From Eshraghiella sp045124255 (GTDB lineage Bacteria > Bacillota > Clostridia > Lachnospirales > Lachnospiraceae): a stretch of 5,986 nucleotides of DNA. How positions within the stretch are numbered: the first letter of the stretch is position 1; every line of letters begins with the position of its first letter. This document shows positions 5,196 through 5,986 of the stretch, piece by piece. The notes below the pieces were generated by a model that was not told where the DNA came from, searched no databases, and saw only the letters and a program-made list of their open reading frames with translations. The position numbers and the translations under genes were made by a program. Location: NCBI GenBank assembly GCA_045124255.1, contig JBGVLM010000045.1, positions 1 through 5,986 on the forward strand. Direction: 5' to 3'.

Positions 5196-5986
5196 ATGAA
5201 AAAGAGAAGTATTTTAACAGTGGCACTTGCAGCAGTTATGGCACTTGGTGTATTTGCAGGATGTCAGAAGAAAACAACAGAAGGATTTGACGCAAGCAAG
5301 GAAATCGGAGTGATTTCACGTGAGGAAGGCTCAGGAACAAGAGGAGCATTTATTGAACTTTTTGGAATTGAACAGAAAAATGATGCCGGAGAAAAGGTAG
5401 ATTACACAACTGATAAGGCAGTTATTACAGATAAGACCTCAGTTATGATGACTACGGTAGCAGGTGATATGTACGCAATCGGATATATCTCACTTGGCTC
5501 ACTTAACGACACGGTTAAGGCAGTTAAGATTGATGGAGTTGAACCTTCAGTTGCAAACGTTGAGAATGATACATACAAAATCGTAAGGCCGTTTAACATT
5601 GCAACCAAAGAAGACTTAAGTGAAGCAGCACAGGATTTTGTTAACTACATTCTTAGTGCTGACGGACAGAAGGTTATTGAGGATAACGGTTATATCGCAG
5701 TATCAGATGCACCTGCTTATGAAAAATCAGATATAAGTGGAAAGATTACGATTTCCGGCTCAAGTTCGGTTACTCCTGTAATGGAGAAATTAATGGAAGC
5801 ATATGTTGCAATCAATTCTGATGTAGTAATTGAGATTAATCAGACAGATTCTTCATCAGGTGTCAAGGATGCAATTAGTGGAATCAGCGACATTGGTATG
5901 GCTTCAAGAGAGCTTAAGGATTCGGAAATAGAAGAAGGCGTTACAGGAACAGTAATTGCAATGGACGGAATTGCAGTAATCGTAAA
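5196..5986 (+). CDS. PstS-like phosphate-binding lipoprotein with swapped domain halves, 3' end outside window
   Basis: The 263 residues seen begin with a lipoprotein signal peptide: KKR, a hydrophobic run and FAGC with the lipid cysteine at C23 (F at -3 is slightly unusual). It should be anchored outside the membrane and deliver phosphate to a PstCAB transporter. Residues 37-168 match the usual C-terminal half of PstS: GVISREEGSGTRGAF (38-52), with the phosphate-contacting GSGTR, YAIGYISLGSLNDTVKAVKI (93-112), RPFNIATK (131-138) and FVNYILSADGQKVIEDNGYI (148-167). After a short linker comes the usual N-terminal half: ISGSSSVTPVMEKLMEAY (186-203), DSSSGVKDAI (218-227), IGMASRELKDSE (233-244) and AMDGIAVIV (255-263), where the window ends. 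Normal PstS has these halves in the opposite order. The protein is therefore circularly permuted or carries a further C-terminal half downstream. All expected phosphate-contact motifs are present. The ribosome binding site AAGGAG (5181-5186) is nine bases from the ATG; the ATG at 5188 is too close to use. The PhoP-like repeats upstream support a phosphate role. Confidence 0.85.
   Translation, partial: MKKRSILTVALAAVMALGVFAGCQKKTTEGFDASKEIGVISREEGSGTRGAFIELFGIEQKNDAGEKVDYTTDKAVITDKTSVMMTTVAGDMYAIGYISLGSLNDTVKAVKIDGVEPSVANVENDTYKIVRPFNIATKEDLSEAAQDFVNYILSADGQKVIEDNGYIAVSDAPAYEKSDISGKITISGSSSVTPVMEKLMEAYVAINSDVVIEINQTDSSSGVKDAISGISDIGMASRELKDSEIEEGVTGTVIAMDGIAVIV

Noticed and set aside
5402..5608. 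Minus-strand open frame inside the pstS-like gene
   Set aside because: The plus strand encodes clear PstS signatures across this interval; the antisense frame is a by-product.

Overview
The window looks like a chromosomal stretch from a low-GC Clostridia genome, most likely Lachnospiraceae. Supporting signs are A/T-rich intergenic DNA, strong AAGGAG-type ribosome binding sites, TTGNNN/TATAAT promoters, a remnant of an Rpn/PDDEXK-type transposase-like gene, a MerR-methyltransferase fusion, and a phosphate-binding lipoprotein with Gram-positive PhoP-type repeats upstream. The family assignment rests on protein style recalled from known members, not on a search.

Layout. 1-580: a promoter followed by a broken Rpn-family gene that keeps only its N- and C-terminal ends, in different frames. 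609-1857: a MerR-type promoter with a palindrome inside a 19-bp spacer, then a 397-residue protein joining a MerR DNA-binding head to a SAM-dependent methyltransferase. 1862-3885: a promoter, galE (UDP-glucose 4-epimerase) and, 30 bases on, an AEC-family permease, probably one transcript. 3934-4516: a NUDIX hydrolase on the minus strand with its own well-formed promoter, converging on the permease. 4582-4853: a compact orphan transcription unit on the plus strand, with a promoter, a leader able to form two competing stems, a very short reading frame and a strong intrinsic terminator. It encodes no recognisable protein and may be a small RNA or a decayed small gene. 4871-5060: an unusually GC-rich block of 19-bp tandem repeats followed by a long imperfect palindrome, which looks like an inserted repeat element. 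5081-5986: two perfect 11-bp direct repeats matching the PhoP box pattern, an overlapping palindrome, and the start of a PstS-like phosphate-binding lipoprotein that runs off the window end.

The most unusual points are three. The PstS-like protein has its domain halves in swapped order: the usual C-terminal half comes first and the usual N-terminal half second. The orphan transcription unit at 4582-4853 has no clear product. The MerR-methyltransferase fusion appears to sit on its own MerR-type operator. The genes do not form a single pathway. galE belongs to galactose/cell-surface sugar metabolism, the last gene to phosphate uptake, and the others are regulatory or housekeeping.
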